A stretch of DNA of 64,000 nt. Source: Gammaproteobacteria bacterium (GTDB lineage Bacteria; Pseudomonadota; Gammaproteobacteria; Arenicellales; Poriferihabitantaceae). The notes below the pieces were generated by a model that saw only the letters and a program-made list of their open reading frames with translations, did no database searches and was not told the DNA's origin. The DNA lies in NCBI GenBank assembly GCA_009842505.1, contig VYFG01000017.1, positions 1 to 64,000 on the forward strand, given 5' to 3'. The position numbers were made by a program, and so were the translations under genes. This document shows, piece after piece, positions 1 through 9,956 of the stretch. How positions within the stretch are numbered: position 1 is the first letter of the stretch; every line of letters starts with the position of its first letter.

Positions 1-290
1 CCTGGAAGGAGCCTTCCGGGCCATTACCCGCCCTTGACCGGGACCATGACTTTGGTGTATCGACCACGCAGCGTAGCCATCCGTGAACGGGAATGCGGCA
101 AAACCGAAGGAGCGCTTCGGCAGCGGCCAACCGGCGGACCACATGCGAAGACCCTGCCTAGTCATCCTTAACCTGAACCGATATGCCACCACCGATGAAC
201 GCCTCCGGTATCGCGAATGGGATCACGCCTTGTACTTTCGGGCACACGAACCCGGTCTTCAGGCCGGAGCGGTCATCTAGTTTCTGTCCG

Positions 291-320
291 GGTCAGGGTC
301 AGGGTCAGGTTCAGGCGCAG
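291..320. repeat. Degenerate hexameric tandem repeat (GGTCAG x3, GTTCAG, GCGCAG)
   Basis: Direct reading: ggtcag ggtcag ggtcag gttcag gcgcag, just upstream of the AlkD-like ORF. Confidence 0.8.
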
Positions 321-423
321 CCGACATGGGATCCTCCGCATCGAAAGACCCCGGCAGCTGCCCCGGCCTCCAACAATCGGTTGGCCCGGCCAGCACCGAC
401 ACCCTTTCGCCTCCGATCCGTCC

Positions 424-1179
424 GTGACACCCCGTGAGACCGCCACCGACCTCCGGCGCCGCCTTGAGGCTGTCGCCGAGCCGGCCACGAAGGCATGGTT
501 CGAAAACTATCTGAAGCATGCTGTCTCCTACCGCGGCGTGAAGACCCCCCAGGTCAGCCGTATTCTCGCTGACTGGCGGCGTGTTCACGACCTCGGCCAG
601 TGGCCCGACAAGGACCAGCTCGCCCTCGCCAGGTCACTGATTGAAGGGCGTTTCGCGGAGGACAAGTTCGCCGGCACACTCTACATCCAGAAATACCTGC
701 TGCGGCGGATGGACCCGGTGCAGATCCTGGACGCTGCGGAAAACCTCTTCGCCTCGGGCGCGTTCTTCGACTGGTCGACCACGGACTGGCTCAGCGTGCG
801 GGTACTGGGTCCCATGATTGCACGTTACGACATGCCGGTCGCGCGCCGGGTGGCCGAGTGGCGGGGCGCCGAGAACCTCTGGCAACGGCGCTCCTCGATC
901 GTCCCGTTCCGGACTGTCGTGCGTGATGAAGCCTACCACCCCGTCATCGAGGCAACGGTCGAAGCGCTCGTCCCAGAGCGCGACCGGTTCATACAGACCG
1001 GGATCGGCTGGGTAATCAGCGACCTGTCGAAAGTGCACCCGAAGGTTGCTGAAGCATTGGTCGAGCGGCACTTCGCGGACTTTTCCCCAGAAGTCATCCG
1101 GCGGCACACGCGGCATCTTCCGGGGCATGCGGAATATAAAAGACGTGCATCAGTGAACCGCAGAAGGGGCAATCCCTAG
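424..1179 (+). CDS. DNA alkylation repair protein, AlkD-like HEAT-repeat DNA glycosylase
   Basis: Translation ...WFENYLKHAVSYRGVKTPQV...FAEDKFAGTLYIQKYLL...; likely GTG start at 424, because the upstream part of the 217 ORF is low-complexity Arg/Val. Confidence 0.8.
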   Translation: MTPRETATDLRRRLEAVAEPATKAWFENYLKHAVSYRGVKTPQVSRILADWRRVHDLGQWPDKDQLALARSLIEGRFAEDKFAGTLYIQKYLLRRMDPVQILDAAENLFASGAFFDWSTTDWLSVRVLGPMIARYDMPVARRVAEWRGAENLWQRRSSIVPFRTVVRDEAYHPVIEATVEALVPERDRFIQTGIGWVISDLSKVHPKVAEALVERHFADFSPEVIRRHTRHLPGHAEYKRRASVNRRRGNP

Positions 1180-1620
1180 GAATCCAGACCAGGAAGGACA
1201 ACGGGTTTTACATTGGTGATGATGGAATAGCCCCAGGTCGACAGACCACCCCATTCAGTCAACACTGTTACGGCCAAATGCTGGCGCGCCCCGCAGCCTG
1301 AGCGATCCACGATCCCCGTGACCGGCGGGAGACTGAGTGATGCCGGCGTGACCAGGGTCGTTGCCATCGGGTCGCAGTCCAAGCGGGCTCCAGTCCGGAA
1401 AGGATCGGGAGACCCTTTCGGGCCGGATTCTCCGTTGCTGTTTCCACTGGTGTTCCGGCTTCCACTTCGATCTTTTCACCTCCGCTCGCAAGTGCGCTAC
1501 GCGCGTGCGAACCAACAAACCTACTTGGAAGACATGCTTCCGGCGAACACGGGACAGAACATCCCATGCCTTTCCGTTTCCATCCGTGGCCGCAGACGAT
1601 TTCTCTCCAGCGTTAAATTA

Positions 1621-1634
1621 TGATAGTTTTATCA
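1621..1634. promoter_or_regulatory. AT-rich inverted repeat (TGATA-GTTT-TATCA), candidate operator/promoter of the AbiE-type operon
   Basis: Perfect 5-bp arms in an AT-rich patch ~22 nt before the antitoxin start; AbiEi antitoxins are known to autoregulate through upstream inverted repeats. Confidence 0.35.
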
Positions 1635-1655
1635 CTATATTTCTGACATCTTTGG

Positions 1656-2267
1656 ATGAAGAAACGAAACATGCGCAGCCTTTCCCATCGCATCATGGAG
1701 CACGCCACGACGCTTCCCGAAGCCACGCCGTTGTGCCCGGCAGCCCTGCTTCACCTCGGCAACCGGGCGGCCGTCGACCAGGCGTTGTCGCGTCTCGCAC
1801 GATCCGGCGATCTCATGCGGATCTGCCAGGGTGTCTACATGCGCCCGGTCGAAACCCGCTTCGGCCCTCGGTCTCCCCGTATTGACGAGGCGCTCTCCGC
1901 GCTATCGAAGTTGTGGGTCGAAACGATCGTTCCGTGCGGCGGCGCGGCGGCAAACCGCCTCGGTCTGACCACGCAGAATCCGGTACGTATGGTCTATCTC
2001 ACCTCCGGTCCCAACCGACGACTCCACTTCGGCCCGTCAATCGTCGACCTGCGTCACGCACCGCGCTGGCAACTGGCGGCCCCCCACCAAAAAGCGGGAG
2101 ACGTCATACGAGCCCTGGCATGGCTGGGCCCCGCCGAGGTCGAGGACGGCCTCGAAGCGGTCCTGCCGACGCTTTCCGAATCGGATCGGGACGAGCTTGC
2201 GGCCGCGCGGGCCGTGATGCCCAACTGGCTGGCGGAACCGGTAAGTGCCCACCTTGCGAATGGCTGA
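1656..2267 (+). CDS. AbiEi-type antitoxin / DUF6088 winged-helix protein (type IV TA)
   Basis: N-terminal wHTH (AALLHLGNRAAVDQALSRLARSGDLMRICQGVYMRP); overlaps a downstream AbiEii-type ORF. Confidence 0.8.
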   Translation: MKKRNMRSLSHRIMEHATTLPEATPLCPAALLHLGNRAAVDQALSRLARSGDLMRICQGVYMRPVETRFGPRSPRIDEALSALSKLWVETIVPCGGAAANRLGLTTQNPVRMVYLTSGPNRRLHFGPSIVDLRHAPRWQLAAPHQKAGDVIRALAWLGPAEVEDGLEAVLPTLSESDRDELAAARAVMPNWLAEPVSAHLANG

Positions 2268-3291
2268 AACGCGTTTTCACCATCTCTCGCTCGACGACAG
2301 GCGCGATGCACTGGAAGTGGCAGAGCGGAACAGCAGCCACAAGGCACATCTTCTGGAGAAGGACGTCTGGGTCGTCGCGACCCTCAGCGTGCTGTTCGAC
2401 ACTCCGTTCGCCGGGAATCTGATCTTCAAGGGCGGCACTTCGCTGTCGAAGGTGTGGCGTGCGATACGTCGCTTCTCGGAAGACATTGATATCACCTACG
2501 ATATTCGGGCCTTCGCGCCGGACCTGGTTTCCGGCACCGGGGAAGAGGCGCTTCCGCCCACGCGCAGTCAGGAGAAGCGCTGGACACGGGCCATTCGTGC
2601 CCGTCTTGCAGAATGGGTCCGGGATCAGGCCCACGGGATTGTCGAAGCAGGGCTCTCCCGCGCCGGATTCGAGGCACGGATCCGTGCGGAAGGGGATCGA
2701 CTCTACATCGGTTACGAATCTCTGTTCGAGGAGAGCGGCTTCGTTCACCCTGAAGTCATGGTCGAGTTTGGCGCCCAATCAACAGGTGAACCGCACTCGA
2801 ACCGACCTATCGTATGCGATGCAGCAGCTTGTCTTCCCGATCTGACGTTTCCCGAGGCGCACCCGACCGTGATGCTGGCGGAGCGGACGTTTTGGGAGAA
2901 GGCGACCGCCATCCACGTCTTCTGCCGCCAAGAGCGGCACCGAGGCGAGCGACTCTCGCGGCATTGGCACGATCTCGTTCGCCTCGACGAGGCGGGGATT
3001 GCGGCGAATGCCCTGGCGGATCACGCGCTCGCTCTCTCGGTTGCTCGCCACAAGGCCATGTTCTTCGCCGAGAACGATGCCCACGGCGGCAGGATCGACT
3101 ATGAGGCAGCGGTCTCCGGCGGCCTCCAGCTCGTTCCCTCCGGCACCGCGCATGCAGTGCTCGCCGACGACTACGCAAGGATGCTGGCAGACGGAATGCT
3201 GCTCGACGAAAACGAGCCCTTCGACACGCTGATGGAGCGATGCGCGGCAATCGAAACGCGAGTCAACACTTCGCCGTTGGAGGGAAACTGA
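2260..3291 (+). CDS. AbiEii-type nucleotidyltransferase toxin
   Basis: LLEKDVWVVATLSVLFDTPFAGNLIFKGGTSLSKVWRAIRRFSEDIDITYD: GGTSLSK...SEDIDI nucleotidyltransferase signature; ATG at 2260 overlaps the antitoxin stop by 8 nt. Confidence 0.87.
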   Translation: MAETRFHHLSLDDRRDALEVAERNSSHKAHLLEKDVWVVATLSVLFDTPFAGNLIFKGGTSLSKVWRAIRRFSEDIDITYDIRAFAPDLVSGTGEEALPPTRSQEKRWTRAIRARLAEWVRDQAHGIVEAGLSRAGFEARIRAEGDRLYIGYESLFEESGFVHPEVMVEFGAQSTGEPHSNRPIVCDAAACLPDLTFPEAHPTVMLAERTFWEKATAIHVFCRQERHRGERLSRHWHDLVRLDEAGIAANALADHALALSVARHKAMFFAENDAHGGRIDYEAAVSGGLQLVPSGTAHAVLADDYARMLADGMLLDENEPFDTLMERCAAIETRVNTSPLEGN

Positions 3292-3531
3292 TGATGGTTC
3301 TCCGACACCTCAGGGCCTCCCGTTCTCTCACCAGTGTGAGGCCGCGAGCTTGGGTACGACACACAAGACAGTCTCGTCACCTGAACAGCTACTTTCAATG
3401 CTCAATAGTTCTGTCCACCTGTACCGCTGCCGACGTTCGCCTGCCCTTCGCGAAGGCTTGCGGACGGAACCCGGGATTTTCCGGAATCCGTGAGGCTTCC
3501 AGACTGTCAACCAGGCACGGCACCCAAAGAA

Positions 3532-3552
3532 AGACCCTCGGGGTGAGGGTCT
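3532..3552 (-). terminator. Hairpin AGACCCTC-ggggt-GAGGGTCT followed on the minus strand by TTCTTT; likely terminator of the DUF1127 gene
   Basis: Perfect 8-bp stem, 5-nt loop, ~34 nt downstream of the minus-strand DUF1127 ORF. Confidence 0.6.
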
Positions 3553-3585
3553 GCAATGAACACCACTGGAGGAGTATCACGCAAT

Positions 3586-3864
3586 CTACGCTGCGTCTTT
3601 GATTCTTGGCGTTATCGGCAGTGATTCGATCTTCGCACTTCCTGGTTGATGCCGTGACCGTGGCTGTGTTTGAGACTGCGGGCAGGCACTGTCGTGCAGC
3701 GCCACACCTTCCATGATCTCGTGCTGCTCAATGCCGATGTCCCGAAGGAGGTAATCCGGCAATGCTTGCAGTGCCCTAATTGCCTGACGGCGCCGGTTCC
3801 AGGCACGAAGCCTGCCGATCATGCGACCGAGGACGGAATAAAGGGAAATCTTGCTCTTGTTCAT
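3586..3864 (-). CDS. DUF1127 domain (YjiS-like) small protein
   Basis: RRRQAIRALQALPDYLLRDIGIEQHEI matches the DUF1127 consensus. Confidence 0.75.
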   Translation of the reverse strand: MNKSKISLYSVLGRMIGRLRAWNRRRQAIRALQALPDYLLRDIGIEQHEIMEGVALHDSACPQSQTQPRSRHQPGSAKIESLPITPRIKDAA

Positions 3865-4148
3865 GTTCCGGTCCTTCCTGCATTGTCATTTGACAAGCAC
3901 TTTTCGAGGATTCCATTGTCTCCGGAGTGATGCAAATTCGGGGTAAGCATGGGGTAAACATTCTGTAAAGAATCGATCCCAACCGACGACGCGCATTACC
4001 GGAGCCGTCAAGGGACACACCGGCGGGAACCCTCTTCCCGGGGGACGAATAACCGGCCTGTCCCTATTGTTCCGGCATCAGTTGATTTGTCCCGGAAATT
4101 GACCCATCCTTCGGATTATCACTTACACCTGTTCGTGGAGTGTCCGGA

Positions 4149-5150
4149 ATGAGGATTCTCACCCTTTTCTGCGTGGCGATGCTGTCGGTCCCCATGATCG
4201 GCATCGCGTTCGCCGGAGACTTCCGGCCCGCGGTGGTCTATGACACCGACAACAAATTCGACAAGGGCTTCAACGAGGGCGTCTGGAATGGTCTGCGGAA
4301 GTTCTCCGACGAGACGGGCGTCCGGGTCGAAGAGTTGCTCATTGCCGACAGGACCCGGCGCGAGCAGGAGATACAGGAACTGGTGGAAAGTGGGGCAACC
4401 ATGGTGATTGCGGTGGGTTTCGCCCAAGCGGATGCAATCGACGCAGTGGCGGCCGATTATCCCGACCGGCAATTCGCGATCATCGACGTCTCCTGGCTGG
4501 ACCGTCCCAATCTGCGCCAGTACGCTTTCAGGGAGCATGAAGGCAGTTATCTGGTAGGCGTCGCGGCGGCCCTGGCCAGCCGGACCGGCAAGGTCGGCTT
4601 CGTGGGCGGCATGGATATCCCCCTCATCCACAGGTTCCATTGCGGCTATCTGCAGGGTGCGAAGGCTGCCAGGAGCGACATCGAGGTCCTGCAGGCGATG
4701 ATCGGAACGACTCCCTCCGCCTGGAGAGATCCGGCGAGGGCCGCGGAACTTGCACAGGGTCAGATCGAGCGGGGCGCCGATGTCATCTATCATGCTGCCG
4801 GCGGAAGCGGCATCGGAGTCATCCGGGCCGCAGCCGAAGCCGGAAGGCTTGCCATCGGCGTCGACTCGAACCAGAACGGGCTGGCGCCCGGATCGGTGCT
4901 GACCTCGATGCTGAAGCGTGTTGATGTGGCTGCCTACCAGACGCTCAGTGACGGGCTGAACGGCAACTTCACTGCCGGTGTCATCAGCCTGGGTCTTGCC
5001 GAGGGCGGTGTCGACTGGGTGCAGGACGAGCACAATGCCGGCCTGCTCTCGGACAGCCTGAAGTCTGCCGTCGAGCAGGCCAGGGCAGACATCGTAATGG
5101 AAAAGATCAAGGTACACGACTACATGCAGGATTCCCGCTGTCCCGGCTGA
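4149..5150 (+). CDS. BMP-family (Med/TmpC-like) periplasmic substrate-binding protein
   Basis: Signal peptide then PAVVYDTDNKFDKGFNEGVWNGLRKF...; no permease or ATPase adjacent. Confidence 0.85.
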   Translation: MRILTLFCVAMLSVPMIGIAFAGDFRPAVVYDTDNKFDKGFNEGVWNGLRKFSDETGVRVEELLIADRTRREQEIQELVESGATMVIAVGFAQADAIDAVAADYPDRQFAIIDVSWLDRPNLRQYAFREHEGSYLVGVAAALASRTGKVGFVGGMDIPLIHRFHCGYLQGAKAARSDIEVLQAMIGTTPSAWRDPARAAELAQGQIERGADVIYHAAGGSGIGVIRAAAEAGRLAIGVDSNQNGLAPGSVLTSMLKRVDVAAYQTLSDGLNGNFTAGVISLGLAEGGVDWVQDEHNAGLLSDSLKSAVEQARADIVMEKIKVHDYMQDSRCPG

Positions 5151-5421
5151 GTCCCCTTTACCACCGCACAGCTTCAGGGCAGACCGGTTGCTGTGGGAAT
5201 CCGGTCATCCTGCGATTCGCTGATCGGCCGATTCCGGGTAATCCAGCAGCCTCGCCGTCCTGACGGTCTTGTTACACCGCGGATACGGTTTCTCCGGAAA
5301 ATGGAGACCGCCCGGTTCCTACCCTGCCTCCCGGCAGGGCATCTCATGGACAGGCTGCCATCGATGCCGCATCAGTGGAGGTGTCCGTTACGGGGCGCGA
5401 AAGCCATACCGACCGTGAATG

Positions 5422-5898
5422 TCAGACATCCTTGGGGGTATCTTCGTGCAGGCTTTCCGACGGATAGCGAAAGGAACCGAACCGAATCACCAGTGTGGCC
5501 AGCGCCAGGATCAGGATTGCGGAGGAGATGTAGATCAGGGGCAGGACCGGCAACTCCCCGATCGGTATTTCCTCCACCAGGTGGTGGTCCACCTGGATGA
5601 TGCCCACCAGCATGCGGGTGAGGGCTGTTATGGCCACGTAGATCAGGAAACGCACGGGCATGCGCTTGGTCTTGAAATAGATGCCGACCATGGCACCCAG
5701 TTCAAGGTAAATGAAAAGCAGCAGGATATCCTCGATGGATGCCGAGCGCTTGCTGGCCATCAGGTGCAGGAACTCTGCCCCGGCGGACCAGACCACCATG
5801 CTGCCGATCACGAACAGGGCCAGGTAATGGAACACATCCGTCAGGAAATTTCCAAGGAAGCGAACAGACTGGTTGAGTTTGCGGTTTGTTTCGAGCAT
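5422..5898 (-). CDS. PsiE-family phosphate-starvation-inducible membrane protein
   Basis: Multi-TM protein with ILLLFIYLELGAMVGIYFKTKRMPVRFLIYVAITALTRMLV. Confidence 0.8.
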   Translation of the reverse strand: MLETNRKLNQSVRFLGNFLTDVFHYLALFVIGSMVVWSAGAEFLHLMASKRSASIEDILLLFIYLELGAMVGIYFKTKRMPVRFLIYVAITALTRMLVGIIQVDHHLVEEIPIGELPVLPLIYISSAILILALATLVIRFGSFRYPSESLHEDTPKDV

Positions 5899-6046
5899 TC
5901 TGACTGCAATACGGGACCGTTGTGCGTCAATTTAGCATAATTAACAATGACAGGTCCTGGGATGCTGTCCGGCCGGGATCCGGGACCGGGTGCGGGATTA
6001 CCGCGGCGTGTCACCCGGACACTGCCATTTGCGGTATCGCCATGCC

Positions 6047-6940
6047 TCAATGAAGCGCCCGGCAAGCGGCGGCGACTGGCCTGCCCCACAGCCCGGGTTC
6101 CACGCGACGCTCAATGTCGTGCTCCACTTCGTCAAGGAGATTCGGCAGGAAATCGAGACGGCTGCGTGCCTCGATCTCGTCGATGCTCGTCAGGAACCCG
6201 GAGAGGCTGTCCGCCGCCAGCTTCCGGTTCGGCAGTATGAACGCGATGGCCTCCATCCGCCCGGGGTCGAGAGCCAACTTGAAGAAATGCGAAGGCACAT
6301 CAACCAGGATCTCGTTGTCATCCACCCCGTCGCCGTCCATGTCCACGGCAAGCCTGGTCGTTTCCCGGTCCTCGTAGAGCGGTCCGGTGACGACATGGAG
6401 CAGGCCACGTTCGCACCCCCACTGCCGCATCTTCCGTTCCAGCACCCGCCAGATGCCCCGGTTGAATCCGGCGCCTACCTGCGGCGCCATGTTGCTCATG
6501 AAAAAGCTCTCGCTCATGGCCGCCTCGGACCACTTCATGGATCCCGCTGGCGCGAGATGCCCCCGGTCGTAGCCCGTCTTCCGGTAGTCGTCTTCCGCCA
6601 CCCGGTGTTTCAGCGGAACCCCGGGGTCCGGCCGGTATGCCTCCCTTCGTTCCGTCCTCGGACTGATGAGATCCTCCCTGCGTAGCCGGTAGGCAACCCA
6701 GTCTGGAACGTTGCGGGCAGGATTGAATGCAACGACCTGGCCGGCATGGCAGAGTATGACCCAGTCCGGGGCGCCGCCCGTCCCGGAAGCATTGTCCGAT
6801 GCGCGGTGGAAGGGCCGCCCCTGGGGAGTGAAGTGGTCACAGTCCGCCAATGCCGGACCAGCAAGGACGGCCAGCAGCAAGGCCAGGCGTCCCACCCTTC
6901 GTTTCCCGCATGCGGGACCTGGCAAACTGAAACTGGTCAC
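6047..6940 (-). CDS. Exported DNA/RNA non-specific endonuclease
   Basis: DRGHLAPAGSM active-site motif; signal peptide after a GTG start at 6940. Confidence 0.85.
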   Translation of the reverse strand: MTSFSLPGPACGKRRVGRLALLLAVLAGPALADCDHFTPQGRPFHRASDNASGTGGAPDWVILCHAGQVVAFNPARNVPDWVAYRLRREDLISPRTERREAYRPDPGVPLKHRVAEDDYRKTGYDRGHLAPAGSMKWSEAAMSESFFMSNMAPQVGAGFNRGIWRVLERKMRQWGCERGLLHVVTGPLYEDRETTRLAVDMDGDGVDDNEILVDVPSHFFKLALDPGRMEAIAFILPNRKLAADSLSGFLTSIDEIEARSRLDFLPNLLDEVEHDIERRVEPGLWGRPVAAACRALH

Positions 6941-6977
6941 ACGGGAATCCGGTATTGCCGCCGCTGTGTCCGCCTGC

Positions 6978-7895
6978 CTATTCCAACGCGGATATGATCC
7001 GGTGATGCAGGGACTCACCGGCAAAGCGGCTCATCTCCTGGAGGCCGGTGGGACTGGTGACATTGACCTCGATCAGCTGGCCACCGATCACATCTATTCC
7101 CGCGAAGAATATCCCCCGGGAAACCAGCGCGGGTTTCAATTCCGCACAGATTTCACGATCCCTGGGTGTCAGGTCCACCGGCTGGGCGCTACCCCCCTGA
7201 TCAAGGTTGTTCAGCTCCACACCCTCGGCATGCACGCGCAGAATGGATCCCAGGGGATCGCCCTGGAGCAGGAGAATCCGTTTGTCCCCTTCCCGTGCCG
7301 CCGGCAGGTACTCCTGGGAGACGACCCAGTGCTGCCCCGCCCGGGTGGCCGCCTCGAGTGGCGACGGGTCCTCGCCCGGCGAGAAAAAGACGATTCCCTT
7401 GCCGCCGTGGCCGTCAACCGGCTTTACCGTAATTCTGCCGATCCGGTCCGCGAATGCCAGGATCTCCTCGACCGAATTGCTGACCAGGGTCCGCGGGGTG
7501 TAGCGCGGAAACGCCAGCGCCGCAAGCTTCTCGTTCCAGTCCCTGACACCCTGCGGCCGGTTGATCACACGGGTGGTCGGCGGAAGAAAGTCCAGCAGCA
7601 GGGTGGTATACAGGTAGCCGCGGTCGAAGGGCGGGTCGGTTCTCAGCCAGACCGCATCCGCCCGGGACAGGGGAACGGTTTCATCCGCAAGCACGGTGAA
7701 CGGAACATCGTGATCATCCCGAACATCCAGCCACTGTATCCTGGAATACGGTTCATCGTGCCGAAGGCTCAACCAGCCGGGGTCCGCGTAACCCACCGTA
7801 TGCCCCCGCTCCACGCAGGCCCGCATCAGGAAATAGGTCGTATCCTTCCAGGGTTTCACGGACCCGAGGGGGTCCATGATGAAGACATGCCTCAC
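6978..7895 (-). CDS. gshB: Glutathione synthase
   Basis: MRHVFIMDPLGSVKPWKDTTYFLMRAC..., ITVKPVDGHGGKGIVFF, ATP-grasp. Confidence 0.95.
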   Translation of the reverse strand: MRHVFIMDPLGSVKPWKDTTYFLMRACVERGHTVGYADPGWLSLRHDEPYSRIQWLDVRDDHDVPFTVLADETVPLSRADAVWLRTDPPFDRGYLYTTLLLDFLPPTTRVINRPQGVRDWNEKLAALAFPRYTPRTLVSNSVEEILAFADRIGRITVKPVDGHGGKGIVFFSPGEDPSPLEAATRAGQHWVVSQEYLPAAREGDKRILLLQGDPLGSILRVHAEGVELNNLDQGGSAQPVDLTPRDREICAELKPALVSRGIFFAGIDVIGGQLIEVNVTSPTGLQEMSRFAGESLHHRIISALE

Positions 7896-7917
7896 AGCAG
7901 ATTATCACGGACGGCTG

Positions 7918-9822
7918 TCAGGTGGCATAGCCCAGGGTTTTCAGGGCGGCGCCAATCTCGTCCAGGATCACCGGATCGTCTATGGTCGCAGGCATCTTCC
8001 ATTCATCACTGTCGGCTATCTTTTTCATGGTGCCGCGAAGAATCTTGCCGGAGCGGGTCTTGGGCAGGCGGGCCACTACCGCAGCCAGCTTGAACGCGGC
8101 CACCGGTCCGATTTTCTCCCGTACCAGGCCTACGCATTCCCTGATGATGTCCGCATGATCCCTGTCGACGCCGCTGCTGAGCACCAGGCAGCCCAGCGGC
8201 AGTTCACCCTTGAGCTGGTCCCTGACACCGATGACGGCACATTCCGCCACGTCGGGATGTGCCGCCAGCACCTCCTCGATCGCACCCGTGGACAGGCGAT
8301 GGCCGGCGACGTTGATGACGTCGTCGGTACGCGACATGACGAATACATATCCGTCTCCGTCGATAAAACCGGCGTCACCGGTTTCGTAGTACCCAGGGAA
8401 GCGGCTGAAATAGGAATCAAACATTCTCTGGCGGGCATTCCACAATGTCGGGAAAGTGCCCGGCGGAAGCGGAAGTTCCACGACCAGGGAGCCGATGTCG
8501 CCCGCAGCCACCGGATTGCCGTCATCATCCAGTACCGCCATTGCCCAGCCCGGCACGGGCCGGGTCGGCGATCCTTCCTTGATCGGAAGCAGTTCGATGC
8601 CGAGGCAATTGGCACAGATGGACCAGCCGGTTTCGGTCTGCCACCAGTGATCGATCACCGGCACGCCCATCTTGTCTGTTGCCCACTGGAGCGTGTCGGG
8701 GTCCGTCCGCTCACCGGCGAGAAAGAGGGCCCGCAGACCGGAAGTGTCGTGCCTGTCCAGGTAGACGCCGCCTGGATCCTCCTTCTTGATGGCGCGAAAC
8801 GCGGTGGGTGCGGTGAACAGCACCTTGACGTCATGCTCCTCGATGACGCGCCAGAACACGCCGGGGTCCGGCGTCCCCACAGGCTTGCCCTCGAAAACGA
8901 TGGTGGTGTTACGCCCAAGCAGCGGACCGTACACGATATAGGAATGCCCGACCACCCAGCCGACATCGGAGGCTGCCCAGAACACCTCGCCGGGGTCCAT
9001 GTTGTAGATGTTCTTCATCGTCCAGTTGAGGGCGACTATGCCACTGCCGGTGTCCCGGACCACTCCCTTGGGCTGGCCGGTGGTGCCGGAGGTATAGAGT
9101 ATGTACAGGGGCGCCAGGGCGTCCAGCGGTACGCAATCCACCGGTGTGGCCGCCGCGACGGCTTCATTCCAGTCGATGTCCCGCCCGGCCGACATCTCCG
9201 CCTGCACCTGGGGCCGCTGGAATACGATGCAGTGCTCCGGCTTGTGGTCGGCCAGTTCAATGGCTTTGTCCAGGAGCGGCTTGTACTCGATGGTTCGGCC
9301 CGGTTCCAGACCGCAGGAAGCGGCCACGATCGCCCTGGGTTTGCAGTCGTCGATCCTGACGGCGAGCTCGTTGGAAGCGAACCCGCCGAACACCACCGAG
9401 TGGACCGCACCGATCCGGGCGCATGCCAGCATGGCGACAAGCGCTTCCGGGATCATGGGCATGTAGATGATGACCCTGTCCCCGGCGGAAATGCCCTGGG
9501 CGGCCAGGGCGCCGGCGAAGACAGCCACCCTGTCCCTCAGTTCCCCGTAGGTGATCTTCTGCTGGGTCCCGGTGATGGGACTGTCGTGGATAATGGCGAG
9601 TTGGTCCGCGTGACCGGCTTCCACGTGCCGGTCCACGGCGTTGTAGCAGACATTGGTCTGGCCGCCGGCAAACCAGCGATAGTACGGCGCATCACTGTCG
9701 TCCAGAACCGTGTCCCACCTGCGGTACCAGTGTACCAGTTCGGCGGCCTCACCCCAGAACCCCTCCGGGTCGTCAATGGAGCGGCGGTAAATCTCTTCAA
9801 AGGTGTCTGTCATGTTTCTCAT
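7918..9822 (-). CDS. prpE: Propionyl-CoA synthetase (AMP-forming)
   Basis: YILYTSGTTGQPKGVVRDTGS; WWQTETGW; KTRSGKILRGTMKKIAD. Confidence 0.92.
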   Translation of the reverse strand: MRNMTDTFEEIYRRSIDDPEGFWGEAAELVHWYRRWDTVLDDSDAPYYRWFAGGQTNVCYNAVDRHVEAGHADQLAIIHDSPITGTQQKITYGELRDRVAVFAGALAAQGISAGDRVIIYMPMIPEALVAMLACARIGAVHSVVFGGFASNELAVRIDDCKPRAIVAASCGLEPGRTIEYKPLLDKAIELADHKPEHCIVFQRPQVQAEMSAGRDIDWNEAVAAATPVDCVPLDALAPLYILYTSGTTGQPKGVVRDTGSGIVALNWTMKNIYNMDPGEVFWAASDVGWVVGHSYIVYGPLLGRNTTIVFEGKPVGTPDPGVFWRVIEEHDVKVLFTAPTAFRAIKKEDPGGVYLDRHDTSGLRALFLAGERTDPDTLQWATDKMGVPVIDHWWQTETGWSICANCLGIELLPIKEGSPTRPVPGWAMAVLDDDGNPVAAGDIGSLVVELPLPPGTFPTLWNARQRMFDSYFSRFPGYYETGDAGFIDGDGYVFVMSRTDDVINVAGHRLSTGAIEEVLAAHPDVAECAVIGVRDQLKGELPLGCLVLSSGVDRDHADIIRECVGLVREKIGPVAAFKLAAVVARLPKTRSGKILRGTMKKIADSDEWKMPATIDDPVILDEIGAALKTLGYAT

Positions 9823-9956
9823 CCCGCGGTTCTGCGATCACCGGACGCATCGGGCCGCTTTTCTGTTTCGAATAAACCGTCGAACAAACCGGCAACATGC
9901 CGGGGAGGATACGTTTTGCGTTATAGTCTAGATCAATCCCATTTCGTATTCTACCA

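Noticed and set aside
1180-1640. Possible degraded gene or IS fragment between the AlkD-like and AbiE-type genes
   Set aside because: Several short overlapping ORFs in different frames, none recognisable; no terminal repeats seen by eye, so not called.
3292-3580. Short ORFs after the AbiE-type toxin as a possible third operon member
   Set aside because: No family resemblance and no convincing start site; only the hairpin at 3532-3552 is supportable.
4119-5117. 332-aa minus-strand ORF opposite the BMP-family gene
   Set aside because: The plus strand has a signal peptide and clear BMP motifs; the minus translation has none.
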